Shown: positions 33,109 through 44,136 of the stretch, in pieces
How positions within the stretch are numbered: the stretch's first letter is position 1
Layout of the letters: the number at the start of each line of letters is the position of its first letter
Assembly: GCA_963760735.1 (NCBI GenBank)
Contig: CAVXEB010000001.1
Coordinates: 62,001 to 126,000 of the forward strand
DNA length: 64,000 nt
Direction: 5' to 3'
Source of the DNA: CF-46 sp963760735
GTDB taxonomy: Bacteria > Chloroflexota > Limnocylindria > Limnocylindrales > CSP1-4
Position numbers and translations under genes: made by a program
The notes under the pieces: model-generated
Seen by the model: only the letters and a program-made list of their open reading frames with translations
Told to the model about the DNA's origin: nothing
Databases searched by the model: none

Positions 33109-33115
33109 TATCATC
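33109..33115. promoter_or_regulatory. Overlapping divergent -10 elements
   Basis: TATCAT (33109-33114, plus) lies 6 nt before ATG 33121. On the minus strand the same bases give GATGAT (33115-33110), 8 nt before ATG 33101. The start codons are 19 bp apart. Confidence 0.5.
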
Positions 33116-33120
33116 GCGCC

Positions 33121-33837
33121 ATGCCCCCTCGTTCGCGACCTGGTTCCGCCACGTCCCGCGCACGCCGCCGCCGGCCGTTCGCCCTGCTCGTCGTCGCGGC
33201 GGTCGCCGCCCTCCTCTTCGCAGGCTGCGGCTCCAGGTTCGACCCGACCGGTCCGTGCACGTCGGACGGCACCGTTCCGGGCGCCTTTCCGGAGCTGGAG
33301 TCGGTCATCCCGAAGACGTTCCGTGGCGGACCGCCGCGCCAGCTCGACTCGGGGCGGACGTGCTCGACCGACGGCCTCTCGACGTTGAAGGGCCACGGCA
33401 TCGACGAGCTCCGCTTCGCCGGCGCGACGTGGGAGACCGGGACGGACAGCGGGCTCTCGCTCGCGACGTTCAGCGCGCCCGGCGCCACCGCGCTCCGGCC
33501 GGAATGGGTGACCGAGTTCTACGAGACGGGCGCGAGGGTCGGAAAGAACGTGGAAACGGTCGAGACGAAGCCGTATGACGTCGCGCCGGGGATCGTCGGC
33601 AAGGAGGTCGACGTCCTGAATGGCGAATTGTTCCAGAGCGTCGTCGTCTGGGAGCGCGACGCCCGGATCGAGGTCGCCCTGATCGCGAACTTCATCCGCG
33701 AGATCCAGACCCGCGACGCCCATGACAAGGTCGTCCGCGAGGCCGTCGACGCCTGGCTTGCCGCCGATGGCATCCTTGAACCGGTGAGCTCACCCGCGCA
33801 GTCCGCCCCGGTCGCCAGCGCCTCGCCAAGTGGCTGA
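33121..33837 (+). CDS. Lipoprotein of unknown function
   Basis: 238 residues. Basic N-terminus, hydrophobic segment and lipobox LLFAGC (Cys at about 36). The mature domain has a Cys pair (PCTSD, RTCSTD) and no catalytic motif. Pro/Ser-rich C-terminus. Leaderless start next to a divergent oxidase gene. Confidence 0.75.
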   Translation: MPPRSRPGSATSRARRRRPFALLVVAAVAALLFAGCGSRFDPTGPCTSDGTVPGAFPELESVIPKTFRGGPPRQLDSGRTCSTDGLSTLKGHGIDELRFAGATWETGTDSGLSLATFSAPGATALRPEWVTEFYETGARVGKNVETVETKPYDVAPGIVGKEVDVLNGELFQSVVVWERDARIEVALIANFIREIQTRDAHDKVVREAVDAWLAADGILEPVSSPAQSAPVASASPSG

Positions 33838-33915
33838 GCCGTTCGTAACGGGAACGACACGCGGCGTCCGCTCGACGGTGCCCGGCCGTGGGCCAGCCCC
33901 TGCGAGGCTCCGACG

Positions 33916-34143
33916 ATGTTGAAATGGGTCGTCAGGTTCTTCCTGCTCCGGGTCCTGCCGGGGCGGCTGATCCTGTTCATGTCGCTCGCGGACCTGTTCT
34001 TCCTGCTCCGATCGCTGCGCCGGATGGTCATCGTCAGGAACGGGTCGGTCCGGGTGATCGCGCCGCGACGCATGCCCGTCCGGAGTGAGCCCGTCCCGAC
34101 CGAGCCCGCTCGGATCGAGCCCGGCCGACCGCCCCGCAACTGA
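33916..34143 (+). CDS. Small membrane protein
   Basis: 75 residues with one or two hydrophobic segments (about 5-40: WVVRFFLLRVLPGRLILFM) and a basic, Pro-rich tail. GAGG lies 8 nt before ATG 33916. No family recognised; real but of unknown role. Confidence 0.5.
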   Translation: MLKWVVRFFLLRVLPGRLILFMSLADLFFLLRSLRRMVIVRNGSVRVIAPRRMPVRSEPVPTEPARIEPGRPPRN

Positions 34144-34182
34144 CCTCGGAGTCGGCCGCCCGGGCCGGCCGCGACCCCGTGC

Positions 34183-34188
34183 TAGCGT
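34183..34188 (+). promoter_or_regulatory. -10 element TAGCGT of the mutase gene
   Basis: Seven nt before ATG 34196. Confidence 0.55.
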
Positions 34189-34195
34189 ACGAGCC

Positions 34196-35962
<1,767 letters not shown>

Positions 35963-35991
35963 CCGATCGTCACCGCGCGTCGGTCCGCGTC

Positions 35992-35997
35992 TACGAT
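35992..35997 (+). promoter_or_regulatory. -10 element TACGAT, leaderless
   Basis: Six nt before ATG 36004. Confidence 0.6.
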
Positions 35998-36003
35998 GGG
36001 CCC

Positions 36004-36489
36004 ATGTACTTCGACGCCCTGTCGTTCCTCGAGGACGAACGCGACGCCTGGCGGCCGTACGAGGCGCTGGCCGGGTTGACCGACGAGCAGCTCGAGACGC
36101 CCGTCGACGCGGCCCACGGCTGGTCCGGCCGCGACCTGATGGGCCATCTCGTGACGTGGCAGCAGCTGTCGCTCGACGTCGCCCGCGAGCTGGCCGTCGG
36201 CGAGCAGTCGCCGTCGCACGAGCGAGCCGACGCGGACTGGGAGACGCGCGGCGGCGACGTCGTCAACGCCGAGGCGCAGGCGGCATGGCGGGCGAAGCCG
36301 ATCGCCGAGGTCCGCTCGGAGTTCGCCCGCGTGGCAGGCGAGCTGCGCGGCTACCTGACGGTCGTGCCGGAGACCCGCTGGGTGAAGAACGCGGATCAGC
36401 AGCGGTTCTTCTCCGAGGAGACGATCGAGCACTACGACGAGCACCAGGCGGACCTCGCCGCGATCCTCGCGGCCGCCGGGGCCAGATGA
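36004..36489 (+). CDS. DinB-fold / maleylpyruvate isomerase-like protein
   Basis: 161 residues. Four-helix DinB-like bundle with metal-type histidines in LMGHLVTWQQ and TIEHYDEHQADL. Members are thiol- or metal-dependent isomerases and transferases. Overlaps the next gene by ATGA. Confidence 0.75.
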   Translation: MYFDALSFLEDERDAWRPYEALAGLTDEQLETPVDAAHGWSGRDLMGHLVTWQQLSLDVARELAVGEQSPSHERADADWETRGGDVVNAEAQAAWRAKPIAEVRSEFARVAGELRGYLTVVPETRWVKNADQQRFFSEETIEHYDEHQADLAAILAAAGAR

Positions 36490-36863
36490 CCGACGACGGG
36501 CACCGATCGGACGCCGAGATCCTGGAGGCGACGCCGACCGATCTCACGCTCGCCGATGTCATCGCGGGCGCCGCCGACGAAGCCGGCGGCGTGACGACGT
36601 CGGTCGACGGCGAGGTGGTCACCTACGTCACAGGGTCGGCCGGTGTCGCGTTCGCGTCGCTCGAGGGCGGCCAGGCGGAGTTCCGGCTCGATCCGAACGT
36701 CGCGAGGGCCGCGCTCCGGACGCCCGACACCGCTGCGTCGGCGCACGGGCCGGAGTGGGTGTCGTTCGCCCCGGCCGCCGTCGACGACGGCGCCGTCGAT
36801 CGGGCGGAGGCCTGGTTCCTCAGCGCCCACCGCCGAGCGTCGCGCGAGCCGGCGGCTCGGTAG
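36486..36863 (+). CDS. Hypothetical protein
   Basis: 125 residues. Mixed alpha/beta, DGEVVTYVTGSAGVAFASLE then AEFRLDPNVARAALR and HGPEWVSFAP; no family recognised with confidence. Translationally coupled to the DinB-like gene and ended by a hairpin at 36873-36900. Confidence 0.65.
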   Translation: MTDDGHRSDAEILEATPTDLTLADVIAGAADEAGGVTTSVDGEVVTYVTGSAGVAFASLEGGQAEFRLDPNVARAALRTPDTAASAHGPEWVSFAPAAVDDGAVDRAEAWFLSAHRRASREPAAR

Positions 36864-36872
36864 CCGGGAATC

Positions 36873-36900
36873 GAACGACGCCGCCCGGTGGGACGGCGTC
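36873..36900. terminator. Shared hairpin between convergent genes
   Basis: Stem ACGACGCCG/CGGCGTCGT with CCC/GGG inside; it serves the 36486 gene and possibly trxA on the other strand. Confidence 0.6.
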
Positions 36901-36939
36901 GTGGGATTGCGTGGTTCGGCGCTCGTGGCGCCGACGGGA

Positions 36940-37299
36940 TCAGGCCTCGGTCGAGGCCGCCTCCGCGGACTCCGGGGCGTATTGCGCGAGGCCGAACTGG
37001 GCCTCGAGGGCCTCCATCGGCCGGGCGCCCGCAACGCCGAGGGGCTGCTGACCGGGTCGGAAGAAGGCGATCGTCGGGATGCTCATGATGTTGAACGCCT
37101 GCGAGATCCGCGGGTTGGCATCGACGTCGACCTTGACGACGTCAACGGTGCCCTCGTACTTCGCGGCGATCTTCTCCATCTCCGGTGCGACCATCTTGCA
37201 CGGGCCGCACCAGGTGGCCCAGAAGTCGACGACGACCGGCTTCTCGTTCTTGAGCACCAGCTGCTCGAACGTGTCGTCCGTCGCGTGCTGGATGGCCAT
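36940..37299 (-). CDS. trxA: Thioredoxin
   Basis: 119 residues. Redox centre WCGPC (Cys31, Cys34), buried Asp in VVVDFWATWC and cis-Pro in SIPTIAFF. C-terminal Glu/Ala-rich tail. AAAGGAA lies ahead of ATG 37299. It is 59 nt behind an ArsR-family gene on the same strand, so its expression is probably under that regulator. Confidence 0.93.
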   Translation of the reverse strand: MAIQHATDDTFEQLVLKNEKPVVVDFWATWCGPCKMVAPEMEKIAAKYEGTVDVVKVDVDANPRISQAFNIMSIPTIAFFRPGQQPLGVAGARPMEALEAQFGLAQYAPESAEAASTEA

Positions 37300-37358
37300 G
37301 GATTCGGTTCCTTTCTGCCCGCGGATGCGCGCGGGTGCGCCTGCGTGGGAGGCGGGCG

Positions 37359-37682
37359 TCAGGCGCCCTGGCCGGCCAGGCTCTGGATGAGCCGGTAGGC
37401 CTCGAGGACGCGGACGTCGGCGAGGCGATAGAAGACCGTCGACCCGTCGCGACGGCTCTGGACGAGCCCGGCGCTCCGGAGGACGGCGAGGTGCTGGCTC
37501 ATGTTGGGCACCTGACAGCCGACCTTGGTCGACAGGTCGCCGACCGAGAGCTCGCCGGCCGCCAACGACTCGAGCACGCACAGACGCTTGGGGTCTGCGA
37601 GGGCCCGACCGACGGCCGCATAGCGCTGCCGATCGAAGTCGGTCGAGGTCGGGACGGCGGTGTCCAACATCCGGACCATCAT
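37359..37682 (-). CDS. ArsR-family transcriptional regulator
   Basis: 107 residues from ATG 37682, which overlaps the stop of the gene before (ATGA). Winged HTH: ADPKRLCVLESLAAGELSV and VPNMSQHLAVLRSAGLV, then SRRDGSTVFYRL. The metal motif ELCVCDL of ArsR/SmtB is replaced by ELSVGDL. Two cysteines remain (KRLCVLE, KVGCQVP), so a thiol or persulfide sensor is more likely than a metal sensor. Upstream of trxA. Confidence 0.87.
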   Translation of the reverse strand: MMVRMLDTAVPTSTDFDRQRYAAVGRALADPKRLCVLESLAAGELSVGDLSTKVGCQVPNMSQHLAVLRSAGLVQSRRDGSTVFYRLADVRVLEAYRLIQSLAGQGA

Positions 37683-37951
37683 GTCATTGATTGCGCAAAC
37701 ACGCAAGTACGACCGAGTCGAGCGGCCACGTCGGCCGCGATGCGGTCGGCCAGTCGGTCTCGTGTGCATTCAACGGCCGTCCGGCCCAGGATGCGGACGC
37801 CGCGGGCGAACCAGTCGCCCGGCGCCAGCCCGTACAGCGAGACGTAGTCCGGATCGCCGAACGCGTCGATCCCGTAGCGTTCGACCTCCGTAAGGGTGAG
37901 CTCGACGTTCCGCTTCGGTTCGTCGAGAAGAAGGCGGCGGTCGTAGGTCAA
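37679..37951 (-). CDS. Small unknown protein, first gene of arsR-trxA operon
   Basis: 90 residues from TTG 37951, with GGAG seven bases upstream. The residues TLTEVERYGIDAFGDPDYVS and LYGLAPGDWFARGVRILG look like a compact globular fold; two cysteines (AVECTRD, GRTCVFA). No family recognised. Its TGA overlaps the arsR ATG. A start further upstream (38023) would run into Arg-rich shadow sequence. Confidence 0.6.
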   Translation of the reverse strand: MTYDRRLLLDEPKRNVELTLTEVERYGIDAFGDPDYVSLYGLAPGDWFARGVRILGRTAVECTRDRLADRIAADVAARLGRTCVFAQSMT

Positions 37952-38020
37952 GGCAACGCTCCGTCGTCGTTCGCTTCGGTGTCGCTTCCTGCGCCGGGGC
38001 TGCGCCATCGCCGGCGCTGC

Positions 38021-38026
38021 CATACT
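38021..38026 (+). promoter_or_regulatory. -10 element CATACT of the threonine dehydratase
   Basis: Seven nt before ATG 38034. Confidence 0.5.
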
Positions 38027-38033
38027 CCGCCCG

Positions 38034-39047
38034 ATGTCGACCCTTGAGCTCCAGGTAACGCTCGATGAGGTCTTCGCCGCGCGCGAGCGGATTGCCGGCC
38101 GCGTTCATCGCACGCCGCTCCTGTCGAGCTCGACCGCCGCCCGGATGATCGCCGACGCGGGCGGTCCACGACTGGCCGATGGCCGCCTGTTCGTCAAGGC
38201 CGAGCACGTCCAGAAGACCGGCTCGTTCAAGCCCCGCGGGATGATGAACCGGATCCTGACCCTCGACCCGGAGCAGCGTGCAGCCGGCGCGATCACGATG
38301 TCCGCGGGCAACGCGGGCCAGGCCTTCGCCTGGGCCGCCCACGAGAACGGCGTCCCGATGGTCACCGTGATGGCCACGACCGCGAACCCGCTGAAGGTCC
38401 AGGCGTGTCGCGACTACGGCGCGGAGGTGGTCCTCGAGGGCGACCACGTGGGCGACGCGTTCCGGGCCCTGGAGCGGATCCGCGATGAGCGCGGGCTGGT
38501 GTTCCTCCATCCGTTCGACGACCCGGAGGTCATCGCCGGTCACGGCACGGTCGGGCTGGAGATCCTCGACGACCTGCCCGAGGTCGACGTCGTGGTCGTC
38601 GGCATCGGCGGCGGCGGGCTCATCTCCGGTGTCGCCGCCGCGGTCCGCGAGCAGCGGCCCCGGACCCGCGTCTACGGGGTCGAGCCGAGCGGCGCCGACG
38701 CGATGACGGAGGCGTACGCAGCCGGTTCCCCGGTTCCGATCGAGCCGAAGACCGTGGCCGACGGCCTCGCGGCACCGTTCGCCGGCGAACGGACGCTGGC
38801 GATGTGCCGGCGGTATCTCGAGGACATCGTCATCCTCGAGGACCGGGAGATCCTCAGCGGCGTCCGGTTCGCGATGGAGCGGATGAAGATCGTGCTCGAG
38901 CCGGCCGGAGCGGCGGCGCTCGCGGCCGTCCTCCACGGCCGGATCCCGATCCGCGACGGGGAGCGGGTCGCGGTCGTCGGGTCGGGCGGGAACGTCGACG
39001 TCGGCCGCCTCGGCGAGCTCCTCGCCGCCGCCGCCCCGCTGCCGTGA
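38034..39047 (+). CDS. Threonine/serine dehydratase (PLP, no ACT domain)
   Basis: 337 residues, fold-type II PLP enzyme. Schiff-base Lys in KTGSFKPRG, phosphate loop GIGGGGLISG, and SAGNAGQAFA. It lacks the C-terminal ACT domain of biosynthetic IlvA, so it is a catabolic TdcB-like enzyme or a serine racemase. Makes 2-oxobutyrate, a source of propionyl-CoA for the methylmalonyl-CoA route. Overlaps the next gene by GTGA. Confidence 0.88.
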   Translation: MSTLELQVTLDEVFAARERIAGRVHRTPLLSSSTAARMIADAGGPRLADGRLFVKAEHVQKTGSFKPRGMMNRILTLDPEQRAAGAITMSAGNAGQAFAWAAHENGVPMVTVMATTANPLKVQACRDYGAEVVLEGDHVGDAFRALERIRDERGLVFLHPFDDPEVIAGHGTVGLEILDDLPEVDVVVVGIGGGGLISGVAAAVREQRPRTRVYGVEPSGADAMTEAYAAGSPVPIEPKTVADGLAAPFAGERTLAMCRRYLEDIVILEDREILSGVRFAMERMKIVLEPAGAAALAAVLHGRIPIRDGERVAVVGSGGNVDVGRLGELLAAAAPLP

Positions 39048-40144
39048 CGGAGGCCGACGACCCGCCTTCACCCCCAACTGACGCGACGACCATCCCGATC
39101 GACACGACGGCCCCCATCGAGATCCCCTCGCCCCGGCCGCCGGGTGCGCTCGAGATCGTCGGGCGCGGCATCGACCTCAACGTCTCGCTGACCCGCGAGA
39201 TCCGTCGGATGTCGCTCTTCATCGGCGGGCTGTTCCTCGCGGCGATCGGGCCGATCGCGGCAATCGTGATCGTCCGATCAATCCGGATCGGCGGGTTCGA
39301 GTGGCTGATCGGTCCGCTGACGGGGTTTGGAGGCCTCACGCCCGGCGCCCGGGCGGGGCTCGGGCCGCTCGCCGCGATCGCGCTCTTCTTCGGCATCGTC
39401 TGCCTCGTGGCGATCTCCGTCGACGTCCAGCTCATGGCGACCGCCCTGCTCGGCGGCCGCGTCGGCGGCCGGACGCTCGGTCTCCGTCGGGTGATCGGAA
39501 TCGCCAGGCAGGGGTTCTGGAGGCTGATCTTCGCCTCGTTCTTCGTGGGCGTGATCCTGCTTGTTCCCCGCCAGGTCCTCGGAGTGGTTCTCCTGCGGTC
39601 GAGCAGCAATGAGGTCCGGCTTCTCGTCGCCACGGCCATCGACCTGCTCCTGTCGGCCCCGTTCGCCTACGTCGGTGCGGCCGTCGTCCTCGCGGCGGCC
39701 AGCCCGTTCGCGGCCGTCCGGCTGTCCTGGCAGATGGCTCGCCGGCGGTGGCGCCTTGCGTTCGTGATCGGGATCGTCAACACGGCGGTCTCCTACCTGG
39801 CGACGTTCGCGATCGGCGTCGGGCTCGACATCCTCGTGCGGGTCGGGACGGCCCTCGGGATCGATCGCGGTCTCGGGACGGTCCAGTCGATCGAGCTGGC
39901 CCTCATCGTGGCGTTCGCGATCGTCGCGATCGGCTCTCTCACGTTCACGATCGCCGCGCTCACGGTGGCTCCGCAGGTGATCGCCTGGCTGGGGCTCGGC
40001 GGCCCGTCGACGGGTCTGGCGGATGCGGACCCGGCCAACCCGGTCGCGGCCGTGAGGCGGGGCCGGCTCGTGACGGTCCCCATGCAGTTCGCGTTCACCC
40101 TGTCGACGGTCTGCGCCGTCGTCTGGATCGCCGGCCGAGCCTGA
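39044..40144 (+). CDS. Polytopic membrane protein
   Basis: 366 residues from GTG 39044. A Pro/Thr-rich N-terminus is followed by about seven to eight membrane helices (e.g. LFIGGLFLAAIGPIAAIVIV). Paired conserved SFF and WQMARRRWRLAF loops recall glycerophosphodiesterase membrane-domain proteins, but I cannot assign a family. Coupled to the dehydratase. Confidence 0.72.
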   Translation: MTEADDPPSPPTDATTIPIDTTAPIEIPSPRPPGALEIVGRGIDLNVSLTREIRRMSLFIGGLFLAAIGPIAAIVIVRSIRIGGFEWLIGPLTGFGGLTPGARAGLGPLAAIALFFGIVCLVAISVDVQLMATALLGGRVGGRTLGLRRVIGIARQGFWRLIFASFFVGVILLVPRQVLGVVLLRSSSNEVRLLVATAIDLLLSAPFAYVGAAVVLAAASPFAAVRLSWQMARRRWRLAFVIGIVNTAVSYLATFAIGVGLDILVRVGTALGIDRGLGTVQSIELALIVAFAIVAIGSLTFTIAALTVAPQVIAWLGLGGPSTGLADADPANPVAAVRRGRLVTVPMQFAFTLSTVCAVVWIAGRA

Positions 40145-40179
40145 CATCGGCCGACACCCGGCGGCGCAGGACGGACCGA

Positions 40180-40593
40180 TCAGACGCCCAGCTCGTCCAA
40201 CCGATCGTCGTCGATGCCGAGGTGGTGGGCGAGCTCGTGGATCACCGTGATCCGGACCTCGTCGGCGAGCTCGTCGGGGTCGGGGAAGTCCTCCTCGAGG
40301 GGCAGCCGGAACAGGGTGATCCGGTTCGGCAGGCCGGCCCAGTCGGCGCCGTACGCTGTTCTCGGGACGCCCTCGTACAACCCGTAGAGATCGTCGTCGG
40401 GTCCGAGGTCGTTGTCGCGCCGCTGCCGGGGCGTCGGCTCGTCGTCGATGACGATCGCGACCTCGTCGAGCGCCTCGCGGAACGGCGCCGGGATGCCGGC
40501 CAGCGCGCGCTCGACCAGGCGCTCGAAGCCGACATGTCGGCCTGGCGCGCGGCGGGGCGGCGCGGTCCGGGATCCACGGCGGCGCTTCGGCAT
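40180..40593 (-). CDS. Zincin-like metallopeptidase (DUF1025/Zincin_1)
   Basis: 137 residues. Zinc motif HELAHH in VIHELAHHLGI, preceded by the family block LYGLYEGVPRT and RITLFRLPLE. Minimal metallopeptidase family of unknown substrate. A TACCAT -10 lies 8 nt upstream of ATG 40593. Confidence 0.85.
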   Translation of the reverse strand: MPKRRRGSRTAPPRRAPGRHVGFERLVERALAGIPAPFREALDEVAIVIDDEPTPRQRRDNDLGPDDDLYGLYEGVPRTAYGADWAGLPNRITLFRLPLEEDFPDPDELADEVRITVIHELAHHLGIDDDRLDELGV

Positions 40594-40600
40594 GGCGGCC

Positions 40601-40607
40601 TATGGTA
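40601..40607. promoter_or_regulatory. Overlapping divergent -10 elements
   Basis: Plus strand TATGGT (40601-40606) is 6 nt before GTG 40613; minus strand TACCAT (40607-40602) is 8 nt before ATG 40593. Both genes share the same few bases. Confidence 0.65.
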
Positions 40608-40612
40608 CGAGC

Positions 40613-41473
40613 GTGTCCAGCATCTCCGGGCCCGCCGGCGAGCCGGCCGGCTTCGTCGTCCTCGTCGAGCCGGGCGACCGGATCCATTTCCTCGACTGGG
40701 GCGGCGATGGGTCGCCCGGTGTCATCCTCGTCCACGGCCTCGCCGGCAGCGGCCTCGTCTGGGCACCGGTCGCCCGTCGTCTCATCGCCCGCCGGCGGGT
40801 CGTGGCGATGGACCTCCCCGGCCACGGGCTGTCCGACGCGCCGACCGAGCCCGGTGCCTACGAGCTCGAGGTCCTCGCCGGGGATGTCATCGCCGTCGCC
40901 GAGGGCTCCGGGGCGCTCGGTGATGGACCGGTCGTCCTCGCCGGCCACGGGTTCGGGGCGATCGTCGCCGCTGCGGCCGCGGCCTGGCTGGGGGATCGGT
41001 GCAGCCGGCTGGTCCTCGTCGACGGCGGCCTGGTCGACGTCGAGACGGCAACCGGCCAGGACGTCGATGAGTTCATGCGCAGCCTCGAGGAGCCGCCCGA
41101 GGTGATGCGATCGATGACCGCCTACCTCGCCGATCGCCGCTCGTGGGACCCGGCGAGCTGGGACGACGACCAGGACCGGGCGGCCCGTGCCGCCGTCGTC
41201 GAGACGCCGGCCGGCCGGCTCGTGCCGGCGACGCGCCCGCACGCCCTCGAGGCGTGCGTCCGGACGATGTTCGGGTATCACCCATCCGACGTGCTGCCCG
41301 CGGTGACCGCGGAGGTCGTGGCCGTCCGGCGATCGACGCCGGGCGACGACGAGGCGACCGGGATCGGCACGACGGTGCCTGCGACCGTCCGGGCGATCGA
41401 CGTCGCCGCGCCCGGCCACAACCTGCTCCGCTACCGGCCGGACGAGGTGACGGCCGCGATCCTCGGCGGCTAG
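40613..41473 (+). CDS. Alpha/beta hydrolase with altered nucleophile elbow
   Basis: 286 residues from GTG 40613, supported by the -10 six bases upstream. Fold markers: HFLDWGGDG, oxyanion ILVHGLAGSG, MDLPGHGLSD and a C-terminal His in APGHNLLRY. The elbow reads AGHGFGA, so the position normally Ser/Asp/Cys (G-x-S-x-G) is Gly. It is therefore probably not a classical esterase; a pseudo-enzyme, a lyase-like member or binding protein is possible. Confidence 0.85.
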   Translation: MSSISGPAGEPAGFVVLVEPGDRIHFLDWGGDGSPGVILVHGLAGSGLVWAPVARRLIARRRVVAMDLPGHGLSDAPTEPGAYELEVLAGDVIAVAEGSGALGDGPVVLAGHGFGAIVAAAAAAWLGDRCSRLVLVDGGLVDVETATGQDVDEFMRSLEEPPEVMRSMTAYLADRRSWDPASWDDDQDRAARAAVVETPAGRLVPATRPHALEACVRTMFGYHPSDVLPAVTAEVVAVRRSTPGDDEATGIGTTVPATVRAIDVAAPGHNLLRYRPDEVTAAILGG

Positions 41474-41525
41474 GCTTTCGCGCAGGCCGGGCCGCCCGGC
41501 AGGGATCGGAGGAGGATCGGCCCGG

Positions 41526-42638
<1,113 letters not shown>

Positions 42639-42649
42639 GAGGTCGCGCG

Positions 42650-43528
42650 ATGGGCATGCACTTCGGCGTCATCGCGGCCGAGGGCACCGCCGACGAGCTG
42701 CTCGAGGCCCTCGCGTCCGCCGGCTCGTTCACGGCCGGAGCGGCGATCGCGTCGTTCGATGACGCCCCCGAGACCGACGCCGCCGGCGAGAAGACGCTGA
42801 TCGCGGGAGGGCACGACGGCCGGGCGTACCTGTTCGACGACAGCCTGATCCTGTCGACCGACCCGGACCTGGTCGTCGACGCGTCGCGGCGGCTCGGACG
42901 TCGGGTGCTGTCCGCCGGCGCCGAGACGACGAGCGGCACGTACTTCCTGATCGCCGCCACGAGCGGCCGGCTCGAGCGGTTCCACTGGAACGGGCTTGGG
43001 GCGCAGACGGAGCCGTATGACATCGGCGACCCCCTCCCGGGGGAGCCGGCCGATGGACTGGACGACCTCGACGGCCAGCGGCTGACCGGCGTGCTCGCCG
43101 CGGCCGGCTTCGACGTCGACGGCTGGCGCGACAGCGGCTCGAAGGTCGTCGTCGACGCGGCGTACGGCGACCCGGTGTCCGGTCCGGCCGGGGCCGCGCT
43201 CGGCGAATTCATCGGTAGTCACGCCGTCCCCGGCAGCGACAAGCTCACGCCGATCGTCATCAAGCGCGGCAACGGCGGCTTCGACCTCGCCGCGCCGGGC
43301 AGCCGGCTGCCCGACGGAACGCGCGTCGACGCGGGCGAGCGGAAGCCCGGGCTCATGGGCCGCCTGTTCGGTCGAGGCCGATCGGACGACTCCGGCGTAC
43401 CATCCCGGCCATGCCCGACACGACCGAGCTTCCTCCGCACGTGCGTCGCCTCGTCGACGAGATCGAATCCGAGATCGGCGAGACCGACGTCGCCGTCGAC
43501 GAGATCAGCGGTGACACCGGCCGCGTGA
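42650..43528 (+). CDS. Hypothetical protein overlapping folE
   Basis: Up to 292 residues from ATG 42650 with a textbook AGGAGG seven bases upstream. Residues 1-245 look well coded (MGMHFGVIAAEG, TLIAGGHDGRAYLFDDSLI, LTPIVIKRGNGGFDL). The last 39 codons, from 43411, overlap folE in another frame and show poor third-position G+C and Arg/Ser/Pro bias, so the true C-terminus may be vestigial or an indel may hide a stop. Family not recognised. Confidence 0.65.
   Translation: MGMHFGVIAAEGTADELLEALASAGSFTAGAAIASFDDAPETDAAGEKTLIAGGHDGRAYLFDDSLILSTDPDLVVDASRRLGRRVLSAGAETTSGTYFLIAATSGRLERFHWNGLGAQTEPYDIGDPLPGEPADGLDDLDGQRLTGVLAAAGFDVDGWRDSGSKVVVDAAYGDPVSGPAGAALGEFIGSHAVPGSDKLTPIVIKRGNGGFDLAAPGSRLPDGTRVDAGERKPGLMGRLFGRGRSDDSGVPSRPCPTRPSFLRTCVASSTRSNPRSARPTSPSTRSAVTPAA
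43398..43403 (+). promoter_or_regulatory. -10 element TACCAT of folE
   Basis: Seven nt before ATG 43411; supports that start over GTG 43525. Confidence 0.6.
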
Positions 43529-44136
43529 TCTCGGATGCACGATCCGATCGCGACGGCACGCATGGTGACAACGGCCGCGTCGAGGACGCCGTCCGCGAGA
43601 TCCTCGCCGAGATCGGGGAGGACCCGGACCGGCAGGGCCTGATCGGCACGCCGGAGCGTGTTCACCGGATGTACACGGAGCTGACCGCGGGCTACCACGT
43701 CGATCCCGAACGGCTCATCAACAACGCCGTGTTCGACGTCGCCTACAGCGAGATGGTCGTCGTCAAGGACATCCCGTTCTACTCGCTCTGCGAGCACCAT
43801 CTCCTGCCGTTCTTCGGCACAGCGGCCGTCGCCTACATCCCGCGCGGCCGGGTGATCGGTCTCTCGAAGATCCCGCGCATCGTCGAGATGTACGGCCGCC
43901 GGCTCCAGGTCCAGGAGCGGTTGACCCAACAGATCGCCGACTTCATCCAGGAGCGGCTGCAGCCGCAGGGTGTCGGGGTCGTCGTCGAGGCGACCCATCT
44001 CTGCGCGGTGATGCGCGGGGTTCGCAAGCCGGGGACCGTGATGACCACATCGGCCGTCCTCGGGCTGTTCCGGACCCGCGATCGGACCCGAGCCGAGTTC
44101 TTCGCCCACCTCGACCGGCCGGCCCCCGGGGCCTAA
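43411..44136 (+). CDS. folE: GTP cyclohydrolase I
   Basis: 241 residues. The family core begins near residue 50 (EDAVREILAEIGEDPDRQGL). Zinc ligands in SLCEHHLLPFFG and LCAVMRGV; GTP site QERLTQQIADFIQ. Makes 7,8-dihydroneopterin triphosphate for folate or pterin cofactors. The N-terminal 48-residue extension has good codon use and its own -10, so ATG 43411 is preferred; GTG 43525 would give a more usual 203 residues and a GTGA overlap. Its stop shares bases with the convergent gene. Confidence 0.93.
   Translation: MPDTTELPPHVRRLVDEIESEIGETDVAVDEISGDTGRVISDARSDRDGTHGDNGRVEDAVREILAEIGEDPDRQGLIGTPERVHRMYTELTAGYHVDPERLINNAVFDVAYSEMVVVKDIPFYSLCEHHLLPFFGTAAVAYIPRGRVIGLSKIPRIVEMYGRRLQVQERLTQQIADFIQERLQPQGVGVVVEATHLCAVMRGVRKPGTVMTTSAVLGLFRTRDRTRAEFFAHLDRPAPGA

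Noticed and set aside
43525..44136. folE starting at GTG 43525 with a GTGA overlap
   Set aside because: Possible, but the -10 element and good codon use place the start at ATG 43411.
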